From Proteobacteria bacterium SG_bin6 (GTDB taxonomy: Bacteria; Pseudomonadota; Alphaproteobacteria; Sphingomonadales; Sphingomonadaceae), in contig LWDJ01000026.1 in NCBI GenBank assembly GCA_002083435.1, positions 7,697-71,696 of the forward strand: a stretch of 64,000 bases of DNA. Direction: 5' to 3'. Below the pieces are notes generated by a model. It worked only from the letters and a program-made list of their open reading frames with translations, was not told the DNA's origin and ran no database searches. Numbering within the stretch: the first letter of the stretch is position 1; each line of letters starts with the position of its first letter. The position numbers and the translations under genes are program-made. Positions 1 through 8,186 of this stretch are shown piece after piece.

Positions 1-509
1 TCGCTCTGGCGGAGGCGGCGGAGGCGATCGCGGGCTTCGCCGGCCTGAAGCGCCGGTTCGAGTGCGTGGGCGCGGCGGCGGGCGTCACCGTGATCGACGA
101 TTTCGCGCACAATCCCGACAAGCTGAGCGCGACGCTCGACACGCTGCGCGCGAGCCCCGGGCGCCTGCTGCTGCTGTTCCAGCCGCACGGCTTTGGCCCG
201 CTGAAAGTGATGCGGCGCGAGCTGGTGAGCGCCTTCGCCGCGCGGCTATCGCCCGAGGATCGGCTGATCCTGTGCGATCCCGCCTATTTCGGCGGCACCG
301 TGACGCGCGAGGTGACGAGCGCCGACATCGTCGCCGATCTGCGGGCAAGCGGTGCCCCCGCGCGCCACATCGCCGATCGCGGCGCGGCGGCGGGCGCACT
401 GCTCGCCGAGGCAGGCGCGGGCGACCGGATCGTGGTGATGGGCGCGCGCGACGACAGCCTGAGCCTGCTCGCCACCGACCTGCTGGCGCAACTCGCCGCG
501 CGGGGTTAG
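1..509 (+). CDS. Mur ligase family protein, C-terminal part (truncated by window edge)
   Basis: The reading frame is open from base 3 to the stop at 507-509, giving 168 residues; the gene starts outside the window. The visible part matches the C-terminal domain of MurC/Mpl-type ligases, which join UDP-N-acetylmuramate to amino acids or peptides in the cytoplasm: a GLKRRFE stretch, then VTVIDDFAHNPDK (the V-DDYAHHP-like motif that positions the substrate), then FQPHGFGP. The ATP-binding domain cannot be seen, so MurC, Mpl or another Mur-like ligase cannot be separated. The DPAYFGGT segment differs from textbook MurC, which favours a paralogue over the main MurC. The assignment to the Mur fold is firm; the substrate is unknown. 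Confidence 0.8.
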   Translation, partial: ALAEAAEAIAGFAGLKRRFECVGAAAGVTVIDDFAHNPDKLSATLDTLRASPGRLLLLFQPHGFGPLKVMRRELVSAFAARLSPEDRLILCDPAYFGGTVTREVTSADIVADLRASGAPARHIADRGAAAGALLAEAGAGDRIVVMGARDDSLSLLATDLLAQLAARG

Positions 510-535
510 CATCGCCGCTTCAACCGGAGATCATC

Positions 536-775
536 ATGCTGCGCCTGTTCACTGCCCATCCCGCCTCGGTCGGCGAGAGCTATGCCGAACATTTCGCCGT
601 CGCCTCGCGCTTTGGGGTGACGATGATCTGGGGCGGGGCGCGGTGCTGCGTCCATGCGCTGCTGCCGTTTATGTGGAAAAGCGCGGGGAGCGATACCATC
701 GCCGCGCTCAATACGACGCTGGTCGAGAAGCGGCGCGCGCAGGCGCAGCTGGTGACGGTTGATTATGTGATCTGA
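536..775 (+). CDS. DUF6356 family small membrane-associated protein
   Basis: This is a 79-residue protein starting MLRLFTAHPASVGESY, a pattern I associate with the DUF6356 family of sphingomonads (short N-terminus, HP-SVGESY-EH, then a hydrophobic G-x-C-x-HALLPF segment near residues 32-47). The ATG at 536 follows a purine-rich ACCGGAG stretch about 7 bases upstream. A longer in-frame reading back to base 62 lies wholly inside the upstream Mur ligase gene and gives low-complexity Arg/Ala sequence, so I reject that start. Its function is not known. It sits 26 bases behind the Mur ligase and may be cotranscribed with it. Confidence 0.7.
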   Translation: MLRLFTAHPASVGESYAEHFAVASRFGVTMIWGGARCCVHALLPFMWKSAGSDTIAALNTTLVEKRRAQAQLVTVDYVI

Positions 776-825
776 AGGCGCGGCGATCCGCCCGCGCCGA
801 GGGACAATCGCCCACGCGATTGACT

Positions 826-854
826 TTGCCAAGAACGTCGCGCGCGACTATATT
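826..854 (+). promoter_or_regulatory. Probable sigma-70-type promoter of infC
   Basis: TTGCCA (826-831) and TATATT (849-854) are separated by 17 bases. Transcription would start near base 861, about 25 bases before the proposed infC start at 886. The position also argues against initiating infC at the TTG codon at 820, which would lie upstream of this promoter. Confidence 0.5.
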
Positions 855-872
855 GCACGATTATCCCATAAC

Positions 873-888
873 AGGAGCCATACCTATC
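873..888 (+). promoter_or_regulatory. infC: Ribosome binding site and probable AUC start codon of infC
   Basis: AGGAG at 873-877 is the only good Shine-Dalgarno sequence upstream of infC. It lies 8 bases before an in-frame ATC at 886-888. The first in-frame ATG (898) would be 20 bases away, which is too far, and the in-frame ATA at 880 is too close. infC is the classical gene that starts at AUU/AUC/AUA so that IF-3 represses its own translation. Confidence 0.6.
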
Positions 889-1431
889 CGTCCTCCCATG
901 CACCGGCGTCCGATGGCGCCGCCGCCCATGAACGGGCCGCGTTTCAACGAATGGATTCAATCGCCCCGCGTCCGCGTCATCGATGAGAATGGCGAGAATC
1001 TGGGTGTGATGTACACGCGCGAAGCGATGGCGCAGGCGCAGGAAGTCGGGCTCGACCTGGTCGAAGTCTCGCCCAACGCCGATCCGCCCGTCGCCAAGTT
1101 CCTCGACGTCGGCAAGTATAAGTACGAGGCGCAGAAGAAGGCGAACGCCGCGCGCAAGACTCAGAAGGCGCAGGAGATCAAAGAGATCAAGGTGCGCCCG
1201 AATATCGACGATCACGATTACGACACCAAGATGAAGAAGATCGTCGAATTCATCGGTGAGAGTGACAAGGTGAAAGTCACGCTGCGCTTCCGTGGCCGCG
1301 AAATGGCGCACGGCCAGATCGGCATGGCGCTGCTCCAGCGCGTGCAGCAAGACACCGCCGAGATCGCCAAGGTGGAGGCTTACCCCCGGATGGAGGGCAA
1401 GCAGATGCTGATGGTGCTCGCGCCGAAATGA
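886..1431 (+). CDS. infC: Translation initiation factor IF-3
   Basis: IF-3 binds the 30S subunit, keeps 50S away and proofreads the start codon and initiator tRNA. From the proposed ATC start the protein is 181 residues, close to the usual 180. The N-terminal domain carries RVIDENGENLGVM and LDLVEVSPNADPPVAKFLDVGKY, then a Lys-rich linker (KKANAARKTQKAQEIKEIK), then the C-terminal domain with RPNIDDHDYDTKM, KVKVTLRFRGREMAH and the closing YPRMEGKQMLMVLAP. rpmI and rplT, which often follow infC, are absent; a DUF305 lipoprotein gene overlaps its end instead. The family call is certain; the start codon is an inference from the Shine-Dalgarno position. Confidence 0.96.
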   Translation: MRPPMHRRPMAPPPMNGPRFNEWIQSPRVRVIDENGENLGVMYTREAMAQAQEVGLDLVEVSPNADPPVAKFLDVGKYKYEAQKKANAARKTQKAQEIKEIKVRPNIDDHDYDTKMKKIVEFIGESDKVKVTLRFRGREMAHGQIGMALLQRVQQDTAEIAKVEAYPRMEGKQMLMVLAPK

Positions 1432-1826
1432 AACCACGCCTGATATTGATCGCGGCGCTGCTCCCGCTCGCCGCGTGCGACCGCGCCGCGCCACCCCCCG
1501 CTCCGCAAGCACCCGACCATGCGGCGATGGGGCACGGGGCGATGGGGCAGGGCGCGGCCAAGCCGTCCTCCCCCGCCGCCGCCGAATATGACGCGGCGAT
1601 GGCGGCGATGCACAAGGACATGGGCGCCGCCTCCGCCGATGCCGACGAAAGCTTCATGCGGCTGATGATCCCCCACCATGAAGGCGCGGTGGCGATGGCC
1701 AAGACCGCGCTGAAATATGGCAAGGATCCCGAAGTCCGCGCGCTCGCCAAGGACGTGATCGCGGCGCAGGACCGCGAGATCGCGCAAATGAAGGCATGGC
1801 TCGCGCGGCGCAAACCGAAGCAGTGA
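1428..1826 (+). CDS. DUF305 family lipoprotein
   Basis: This 132-residue protein begins with a lipoprotein signal (MKPRLILIAALLPLAAC; lipobox LAAC, Cys17), followed by a Pro/Ala-rich linker with AMGHGAMGQG, rich in Met and His. The DUF305 domain spans about residues 50-130 and has FMRLMIPHHEGAVAMA and IAAQDREIAQMKAWL. DUF305 is a ferritin-like four-helix fold; several relatives sit near metal-handling genes, so a metal-related role is possible but is not shown here. The ATG overlaps the infC stop by four bases (ATGA), so it is translated from the infC message, an unusual partner for an initiation factor. Confidence 0.85.
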   Translation: MKPRLILIAALLPLAACDRAAPPPAPQAPDHAAMGHGAMGQGAAKPSSPAAAEYDAAMAAMHKDMGAASADADESFMRLMIPHHEGAVAMAKTALKYGKDPEVRALAKDVIAAQDREIAQMKAWLARRKPKQ

Positions 1827-1857
1827 TCGCGCGACGGGGGCGGGGTTTTCCGGGCGC

Positions 1858-2238
1858 TCAATCGCGCGCCGGCGGCTCCCACAATTCGATCGGGTTGCCC
1901 TCGGGATCGTGGATGCGGGCGAAACGGCCCAGACCCTGACTGTCCCATGCCTCGCGGGTTTCGATCGCCACGCCGCGCGCGTTGAGCTGTTCGAGCAGCG
2001 AGTCGAGGTCGCGCACCCGCAGGTTGAGCATGTACGCCCGATCAGCCGCGAAGTAATCGCTGTCGGCGGGGAAGGGCTCGAAGATCAGCGGGCCGGATTC
2101 GGGCGACCAGGCCCAGTCGAGGCGGTCCGCCCCCTCGCCGCACCCATTGCCGACGCCAAGCGCGTCGCGATACCAGTCGCGCAAGGCGCCGGGGTCGCGC
2201 GCGCGGAAGAAGAAACCACCCAGGCCCGTTACCGGCAT
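1858..2238 (-). CDS. VOC (glyoxalase/dioxygenase fold) family protein
   Basis: This 126-residue protein starts MPVTGLGGFFFRARDPGALRDWYRDALGV, the first beta-alpha-beta unit typical of vicinal oxygen chelate proteins, and ends with FARIHDPEGNPIELWEPP, where the Glu is the usual last metal ligand. VOC proteins include glyoxalases, dioxygenases and antibiotic-binding proteins; nothing here picks one out. It is convergent with the DUF305 gene and stands 30 bases downstream of glnD on the same strand, so it may be read from the glnD transcript. Confidence 0.8.
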   Translation of the reverse strand: MPVTGLGGFFFRARDPGALRDWYRDALGVGNGCGEGADRLDWAWSPESGPLIFEPFPADSDYFAADRAYMLNLRVRDLDSLLEQLNARGVAIETREAWDSQGLGRFARIHDPEGNPIELWEPPARD

Positions 2239-2269
2239 CGTTCGCTCCCCTCAGCCGCGCCGCGCCATG

Positions 2270-5017
2270 TTATGCCGCGTGCGCCAAATCCTCGTTCGCC
2301 GCCGCCTCGATCAGCCGGCGTTCGAGCGCGCGCAGCCGTTGGGCGCTGGTGATCTTGTCGCCGAACAAATCGGTCACATAGAACACGTCGACCGCGCGCT
2401 CGCCATAGGTTGCGATGTGCGCCGAATGGACCGTGACCTTCGACTGGAACAGCGCGTGCGCCAGCCGGTTGAGCAGCGCCGGCCCGTCGCGGGCGTTGAC
2501 CTCCACCACGGTGAAGCGGTTCGAGGCGCCGTTGTCGATAAAGGCTTGCGGCGCGATGTCGAACGCCTCGGCGCGGGTGCGGGGCAGCGGCTTGGCGGAG
2601 AGCCGCTCGGTCAGCCGCATCCGGTTGGCGAGCGCGTCCTCGATCGCCTGTTTCAGCCGCGCGAGCTGCTCGGCGCGGTCGAACGGGCGACCGAACGGGT
2701 CCTGCACCAGGAAATTGTCGAGTGCCATGCCGTCGCGCGTCGTGTGGATGCGCGCGTCGATGATGTTGCCGCCCGCCAGATGGATCGCCCCCGCCGCGCG
2801 GTAGAACAACCCGGGATGGTCGGCGGCATAGAGCGTCACCAGCGTCGCGCCGCGTTCGGGATAGACCTGCGCGTCGATCGCGAGGCGCTTGTCGCCCGCC
2901 GCCGCCACCAGCCGGGCGTTGCTTGCCAGCACGTCATCGGGCTCGGCGATCCAATAGGCCTCTGGCAGGCGGGCGACGAGCGCGTCGAACGCGGGCGCTT
3001 GCCAGCCGAGCGCGGCGCCGAGCCCGGCCTGCTTGGCGGCGATCCGCTCGGCGCGGCCCTTCTGCTTGTGGCCCAGCCGCAGCAATTCCTCGGCGCGTTC
3101 GTACAGCTCGCCGAGCAGCTGGCGCTTCCAGCTGTTCCACACGCCGGGGCCGACCGCGCGAATATCGACGACCGTCAGCGCGAGCAGCAGCTTCTGCCGT
3201 TCGGGGCTTTGCACCGCCTCGGCGAAATCGAGGATCGTCTTATAGTCGGACAGGTCGCGCTTGAACGCGGTCGCCGAGGCGAGCAGGTGCCAGCGCACCA
3301 GCCAGGCGACCGTCTCGGTCTCGCCCGCGCTCAGCCCGAGCCGGGGGCAAAGTCGGCGCGCGACTTCGGCGCCCAGCACCGAATGGTCGCCGCCGCGCCC
3401 CTTGGCGATGTCGTGCAGCAGCACCGCGACATAGAGCACGCGGCGCGAGACGAGCTTCTGCACGATCTCGGTCGCGATCGGATGGTCCTGCACCAGCTCG
3501 CCGCGCTCGATGCGCGAAAGCAGGCCGATCGCGCGGATCGAATGCTCGTCCACCGTATAATGGTGGTACATATCGAACTGCATCTGCGCGACGACGCGGC
3601 CGAAATCGGGCACGAAGCGGCCGAACACCCCCGCCTCGTTCATCCAGCGCAGCACGGTTTCGGGATCGCGGCGCGAGGTGAGCACTTCCAGGAACAGGGC
3701 GTTGGCGCGCGGATCGTCGCGCACCTCGTCGGCGAGCTTGGCGTCGCGCGCGGCGGCGCGCATCGCCAGCGGGTGGATTTCGAGCGCCTGGCGCTCGGCG
3801 AGCGCGAACAGCTCGATCAGCCGCACCGGATCGCGGCGGAAAAAGTCGTCGGTGGGAAGCGCGAGTCGCCCGCGATCGAGCACGAAGCCGTTCAGCCGCC
3901 GCGGCCGTCGCATGATGCTCGGCAAACCAAAGCGCCGCCCGCGCGCGGCGAATGCGTCGTCGAGATGGGCGAGGAACACCCCGGTCAGGTCGCCGACCGT
4001 CTTCGCCTGCAGGAAGTAATAGCGCATGAAGCGCTCGACCCGGGAGGCGCCGGCACGTTCGGCGAAGCGCAACCGCTCGGCGATCTCGCGCTGCACGTCG
4101 AAGGTCAGCCGGTCCTCGGCGCGACCGGCGATCAGGTGGAGATGGCAGCGCACCGCCCACAGGAAATTCTCGGCGCGGTGGAACTGGCGATATTCGGCCG
4201 CCGTCAGCAACCCCGCCTCGACGAGGCCCGCCGAACGATCGACATTGTGCGCATATTTGCCGATCCAGAACAAGGTGTGGAGATCGCGCAGGCCGCCCTT
4301 GCCCTCCTTCACATTGGGTTCGACGACATAGCGGCTGTCGCCCATCTTGCGGTGGCGTTCGTTGCGCTCGGCGAGCTTGTCGGCGATGAAGGCGCGTACG
4401 CTCGGCTGCTGCACCTCCAGCCGGAAGCGGCGCATCGCCTCGTCGAACAGCGCCATGTCGCCCCACACATAGCGCGCTTCGAGCAGCGCGGTGCGGATCG
4501 TCACGTCGGCCTTGGCCTGGCGCACCATCTCGTCCAGGCTGCGCGCGCTGTGGCCCACTTTCAGCCGCAGATCCCACAGCGCATAGAGCATCGATTCGAT
4601 CACCTGCTCGGCCCAGCCGGTGAGCTTCCACGGGGTGAGGAAAGCGATGTCGACGTCCGAATGCGGCGCCATCTCGCCCCGGCCATAACCGCCGACCGCG
4701 ACCAGCACGAGCCGCTCGCCGGCGGTGGGCGCGGCGTTGGGATGAAGTCGTTCGGTGGTGAAATCGAACAACAGCCGCAGGATCTGGTCGATCAGGAAGG
4801 CGCCCGCCGCTGCCGCTTCCAATCCGCGCGAGGGATGCTCGGCGAGCCGGCGGGCGATCTCGGCGCGGCCCGCCCCCAGCGCGGCGCGCAGCTGCGCGGT
4901 CGCGGCGGCGCGCAGGGCGGTGGCGTCGCCGCCCTCGATCGCGTGGAGCGCATCGGCGATCGCGCGGCGATCGATGATCGCGCGGCGCTGGCGCAGGCCG
5001 GCAAATCGGTTGCTCAT
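2270..5017 (-). CDS. glnD: [Protein-PII] uridylyltransferase / uridylyl-removing enzyme
   Basis: GlnD senses glutamine and adds or removes UMP on the PII proteins, setting nitrogen metabolism. The 915-residue protein shows the full domain order: nucleotidyltransferase with GGYGRGEMAPHSDVD near residues 109-123, a PII-uridylyl helical region with EGKGGLRDLHTL near 240, an HD hydrolase domain with HHYTVDEHSIRA and LLHDIAKGRGGDHS near 485-545, and two C-terminal ACT domains (around 720 and 830) that bind glutamine. ATG at 5017 has an AGG seven bases upstream; GTG at 5020 is an alternative. In many relatives glnD lies next to mutS; here a receptor, an SDR and a Crp-type gene lie between them. Confidence 0.97.
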   Translation of the reverse strand: MSNRFAGLRQRRAIIDRRAIADALHAIEGGDATALRAAATAQLRAALGAGRAEIARRLAEHPSRGLEAAAAGAFLIDQILRLLFDFTTERLHPNAAPTAGERLVLVAVGGYGRGEMAPHSDVDIAFLTPWKLTGWAEQVIESMLYALWDLRLKVGHSARSLDEMVRQAKADVTIRTALLEARYVWGDMALFDEAMRRFRLEVQQPSVRAFIADKLAERNERHRKMGDSRYVVEPNVKEGKGGLRDLHTLFWIGKYAHNVDRSAGLVEAGLLTAAEYRQFHRAENFLWAVRCHLHLIAGRAEDRLTFDVQREIAERLRFAERAGASRVERFMRYYFLQAKTVGDLTGVFLAHLDDAFAARGRRFGLPSIMRRPRRLNGFVLDRGRLALPTDDFFRRDPVRLIELFALAERQALEIHPLAMRAAARDAKLADEVRDDPRANALFLEVLTSRRDPETVLRWMNEAGVFGRFVPDFGRVVAQMQFDMYHHYTVDEHSIRAIGLLSRIERGELVQDHPIATEIVQKLVSRRVLYVAVLLHDIAKGRGGDHSVLGAEVARRLCPRLGLSAGETETVAWLVRWHLLASATAFKRDLSDYKTILDFAEAVQSPERQKLLLALTVVDIRAVGPGVWNSWKRQLLGELYERAEELLRLGHKQKGRAERIAAKQAGLGAALGWQAPAFDALVARLPEAYWIAEPDDVLASNARLVAAAGDKRLAIDAQVYPERGATLVTLYAADHPGLFYRAAGAIHLAGGNIIDARIHTTRDGMALDNFLVQDPFGRPFDRAEQLARLKQAIEDALANRMRLTERLSAKPLPRTRAEAFDIAPQAFIDNGASNRFTVVEVNARDGPALLNRLAHALFQSKVTVHSAHIATYGERAVDVFYVTDLFGDKITSAQRLRALERRLIEAAANEDLAHAA

Positions 5018-5116
5018 CACATCGCCTGATAAGCGCTTGGCCGGCCATCGTCATGCCAGAAAGCGACCGTAGGAATGCTAAGTCCGCTTTAACCATAGCC
5101 CGTTACCAATGGGCCA

Positions 5117-6727
5117 ATGACGGCGAACGCCCTTCCGCAATTGGCGCCGCGTGGCCGGCGCCTCGCGCGCCTCGCCGCGCTGCCCCGGATCGCGCCTGAA
5201 ACGCTCGCCGAACGCGCCGCGCAAACCGCCGAGTTGATCGGCTGGATCGTGCCGCTCAATCTGGTGACGACGCTTGCGCTCAGCATCGTGTACGCGGTGC
5301 TCTCGCGCTCGCTGCAAGCCGCCGTGGCGGGCGCGCCGGTCCTGATCGCGACGCTTGCCGCGCTGCCGCTGGCTCGTCCCGATCTGCTGCCGCCGCGCTG
5401 GCGGGTGCCGGCGGCCGAGCAACCCCGGGCGCTGCATCTCTATGCGTTCGTGATCGGGCTTGCCTGGGCGGTGCAGCTCGCGCTGATCGACGGCGCGAGC
5501 GCGGGGACCGAGCGTGTCGGCATCGCCTGCGTGACGGTGGCGGTGATCGCGCTGGGGAGCAAGGTGTTCACGCTCGTCCCGGTCAACGCGCTGATCTTCA
5601 TGGGGGTGGTGAGCGTCGAGCTGGCCCGCCAGCTTCACCGCGTGGTGGCGGTGCCGCTGTTCTATGACGCGGCGATCCTGGTGTTCGTGGTGACGCTGTA
5701 TGTGATGGCGCTGATCCAGGCGCACCTCTACGCGCAGCGGATGCGCGCGGCGGCGGAGATCGCGGCGCTCGAACGCCAGCGCGGCGAGGAGCGAAGCCGC
5801 GCCACCGCTCAGCAGCAGGCGCTCGAACGCGCGCACGAACGCGCCCGCGCCGCCGAGGAAGCGCGCATGGCCGAGGAACGCCGCGCGATCATGGCCGATC
5901 ACGCGCAGCGCTATGAAAGCTCGGTGATGGCGGTGATCGCGGCGCTGGGCGACGCGGTCGCCGAGCTTGGCGGCTCGACCGATACGCTGCTCCGGCTGGG
6001 GGAGGCGAGCGCGGCGCATGTCCGCACCGTTCAGGCGAGCGCCGGGGTCGCCGGGCAATCGATGGCGGCGGTGCGCACCGCCGTCGCCAATTTGCGCGAG
6101 GCGATCACCGCGATCGAGCAGGAGATCGGTACCCAGGTCAAGGCGACCGTCGCCGCCGAGACCCGCGCCGAGGAAGCGCGCGGACGGGCCGAGGCGCTGG
6201 CGGAGCGCAGCCGGGCGGTGCGCGGCATCACCGCGCAGATCGAACGCATCGCGCAGCGCACCAACACGCTGGCGCTTAACGCCCTGATCGAGGCGGCGCA
6301 TTCGGGCGCGGCGGGGCGCGGCTTCGCGGTGGTAGCGGGCGAGGTGAAAGCGCTCGCCGCGCAAACCCGCACCGCCGCGGCCGATATCGGCGATCACATC
6401 GCGGCGATGGACGACAGCGCGGGCGCGGTCGCCGGCGCGGTCGAGGCGATCGCTGGCGATGTCGCCCGCATCGCCGGGGGCGCGCACGACATCGCCCGCG
6501 CGATCGACCGCCAGGCGCAGGCGACCGACGGCATCATGGCGAGCGTCGCGGTCGCGACCGATGGCGGCGCGCACGTCCAGAACGAACTCACCGCGCTCGC
6601 CGCCCAGGCCGAGGCGGCGACCCGGCTCGCGCAAGGCATCGCCGGGGTCGCGGACGGAGTCCGCCAACAGAGCGGCGGCCTGCGCCAGGCGAGCACCGAG
6701 TTCGCGGCGCGGCTCCGGCGGGGATAA
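5117..6727 (+). CDS. Membrane-embedded methyl-accepting chemotaxis-type receptor
   Basis: This 536-residue protein has a hydrophobic N-terminal half with five or six membrane segments (about residues 41-62, 66-86, 106-126, 133-153, 155-170, 183-203) and almost no periplasmic loop. A charged coiled-coil (about 205-260) follows, and then an MCP signalling domain whose hairpin tip is recognisable near residues 375-415 (RIAQRTNTLALNALIEAA, then GRGFAVVAGEVKALA). MCPs control a CheA kinase. With no Cache or other ligand domain, the input is probably sensed within the membrane. No che genes lie nearby, and the hairpin differs a little from the textbook tip (QRTNTLALNALIEAAHSG). It runs divergently from glnD. 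Confidence 0.85.
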   Translation: MTANALPQLAPRGRRLARLAALPRIAPETLAERAAQTAELIGWIVPLNLVTTLALSIVYAVLSRSLQAAVAGAPVLIATLAALPLARPDLLPPRWRVPAAEQPRALHLYAFVIGLAWAVQLALIDGASAGTERVGIACVTVAVIALGSKVFTLVPVNALIFMGVVSVELARQLHRVVAVPLFYDAAILVFVVTLYVMALIQAHLYAQRMRAAAEIAALERQRGEERSRATAQQQALERAHERARAAEEARMAEERRAIMADHAQRYESSVMAVIAALGDAVAELGGSTDTLLRLGEASAAHVRTVQASAGVAGQSMAAVRTAVANLREAITAIEQEIGTQVKATVAAETRAEEARGRAEALAERSRAVRGITAQIERIAQRTNTLALNALIEAAHSGAAGRGFAVVAGEVKALAAQTRTAAADIGDHIAAMDDSAGAVAGAVEAIAGDVARIAGGAHDIARAIDRQAQATDGIMASVAVATDGGAHVQNELTALAAQAEAATRLAQGIAGVADGVRQQSGGLRQASTEFAARLRRG

Positions 6728-6762
6728 GCGCGCGCGGGAGCGCCCGGGAGCGGTTTTTGGCG

Positions 6763-7521
6763 TCAACCGGCGCGCATCAGACGGTCCGCGAGCGCCGGGG
6801 AGAGGCTGTGGATGGCGCGCAGCAGCTTCGCCTTGCCGACATAGATCTCCGGTTTGGCGGCCGCCATCCCGCGCACGATCTCGGCGGCAGCGGCCTCGGC
6901 GCTGATCTTCCCGCTCCCGCGCCCGCGCGTCATCTCGGTATCGACCAGCGGCGGCAGCGCCTCGACGATGCGCAGCTGCGGCGCGCGCGCCTCGGCCTGA
7001 TAGCGTAACGCCTTGGTAAAGCTGCGCAAACCCGCCTTGGCCGCGCAATAGACCGGCGCGCCGCTCTTCGGCGCGATCGCGAGGCCCGAGGTGATGTTGA
7101 CGATCATCGCCGAAGGCCGCGCGATCAGTCCCGGCAGCAACGCCACGCACAAGTCGATCGGCGCCGCGAAGTTGACCGCGATCTCGCCAGCCAGCGCGGG
7201 CAGGTAACGCGCGGCGTCCGGATTGATGAGATCGGTCGGCAGTTGCGTGCCGGCATTGTTGATGACCACCGACAAATCAGGTTCTTTTTCAGTCAGGTAC
7301 GCGACGAGCGCCGCGCGCTCGGCGGGATCGGCAAGGTCCGCCGGATAGGGCGTCGCGATCGGCGCGAGGGTGCTGAGTGCGTCGAGCGCCGCCGCATCCC
7401 GACCAACGGCGATCACGCGCCCAGCCCCCGCCGCCGCGAGGTGCACGAACAGCGCGCGACCAATGCCGCGCCCCGCGCCCGTGAGCAGAACCGTCCTTCC
7501 CGCCAGTGAAAAACCCGCCAT
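6763..7521 (-). CDS. Short-chain dehydrogenase/reductase (SDR)
   Basis: This is a 252-residue classical SDR with the nucleotide-binding TGAGRGIG near residue 12, NNAG near residue 90, and the catalytic Ser...YCAAK. It reads like the DltE-type or sterol-like SDRs (VNITSGLAIAPKSGAPVY) and ends with a segment on subunit or membrane packing (RAIHSLSPALADRLMRAG). The substrate is unknown. I start it at ATG 7521 (MAGFSLAGRTVLL), which has GGGG upstream; longer in-frame starts give a low-complexity N-terminus without SDR features. It is convergent with the receptor gene and divergent from the Crp-type regulator, which lies 110 bases away. Confidence 0.85.
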   Translation of the reverse strand: MAGFSLAGRTVLLTGAGRGIGRALFVHLAAAGAGRVIAVGRDAAALDALSTLAPIATPYPADLADPAERAALVAYLTEKEPDLSVVINNAGTQLPTDLINPDAARYLPALAGEIAVNFAAPIDLCVALLPGLIARPSAMIVNITSGLAIAPKSGAPVYCAAKAGLRSFTKALRYQAEARAPQLRIVEALPPLVDTEMTRGRGSGKISAEAAAAEIVRGMAAAKPEIYVGKAKLLRAIHSLSPALADRLMRAG

Positions 7522-7631
7522 GCCTTGCCCCATTGATGAACCGCGCGTCGATAGCGCCGGCGCCACTTGCGCGCATGAACCCAGGTTTAGCGTGGCTTGC
7601 GTCCGCGCGCCGCCCATCTAAGGCGGGAGCC

Positions 7632-8186
7632 ATGCTTGCCGCCGATCAGATCATTCCCTTGTTGCGCGATCGCGCCGAGCAGGCCGGGCGGTGGCAGCCC
7701 CAGCCGCACGCCAAAGGCGCGGTGCTGTTGTCGCAAGGAGCGCCCGGCGGCCGGCTGTTCGTGCTGCTGCGCGGACTGGTGAAGCTTACTTATCTCTCCC
7801 CGGCGGGGGACGAGTGGATCAAGAGCTTTGTCGCGGATCAGGGGCTGTTCGGCGACCTGGAGGACGCACCCCAACGCTTTGGCGCGGTCGCGCTGGAGGA
7901 CAGCCAGATCGCGGTGCTTCCCGCCGCGTGGGTCAACGGCCTGATCGCCACCGATCAGGCCGTTGTCGGCGCGGCCGTCGCCTTCAGCCGCTGGCTGGCC
8001 GATCGCAAGCAGGCGCGCGAGGAGGCATTGCTCTGCGCGACGCCCGTGCAGCGTTATCAGCGGCTGCTGGATAGCGCGCCCGCTTTGCTCGCCCGCCTGC
8101 CGCAGCAGGATATCGCCCGCTATCTTCGGGTCACGCCGATCGGGTTCAGCCGGATCAAGCGCCGGCTTCGCGCCCGGGCCGGGTGA
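7632..8186 (+). CDS. Crp/Fnr-family transcriptional regulator
   Basis: This 184-residue protein has a cyclic-nucleotide-binding-like beta-roll (HAKGAVLLSQGAPGGRLFVLLRGLVKLTYLSPAGDEW, GLFGDLED; about residues 25-95), a dimer helix, and a compact C-terminal helix-turn-helix (QQDIARYLRVTPIGFSRIKRRL, about 158-180). It is shorter than Crp (about 210-230). No FNR-type cysteine cluster is visible, so it is not an oxygen sensor of that kind, and the ligand is unknown. ATG 7632 follows a GCGGGAG site. The 3' end overlaps the end of mutS by 32 bases in convergent orientation. Confidence 0.88.
   Translation: MLAADQIIPLLRDRAEQAGRWQPQPHAKGAVLLSQGAPGGRLFVLLRGLVKLTYLSPAGDEWIKSFVADQGLFGDLEDAPQRFGAVALEDSQIAVLPAAWVNGLIATDQAVVGAAVAFSRWLADRKQAREEALLCATPVQRYQRLLDSAPALLARLPQQDIARYLRVTPIGFSRIKRRLRARAG

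Noticed and set aside
62..535. Extending the DUF6356 gene upstream to base 62
   Set aside because: The extension overlaps the Mur ligase gene in another frame and gives Arg/Ala low-complexity sequence; a good start with its own ribosome site lies at 536.
820..885. Starting infC at TTG 820
   Set aside because: The extra 22 residues have no IF-3 homology, no Shine-Dalgarno precedes the codon, and the probable promoter (826-854) lies downstream of it.
2147..5029. A 960-codon open frame on the plus strand opposite glnD
   Set aside because: It is an antisense shadow produced by GC-rich codon bias. Its translation is Arg/Gly/Ala/Gln-rich without any domain, while the minus strand encodes complete GlnD.
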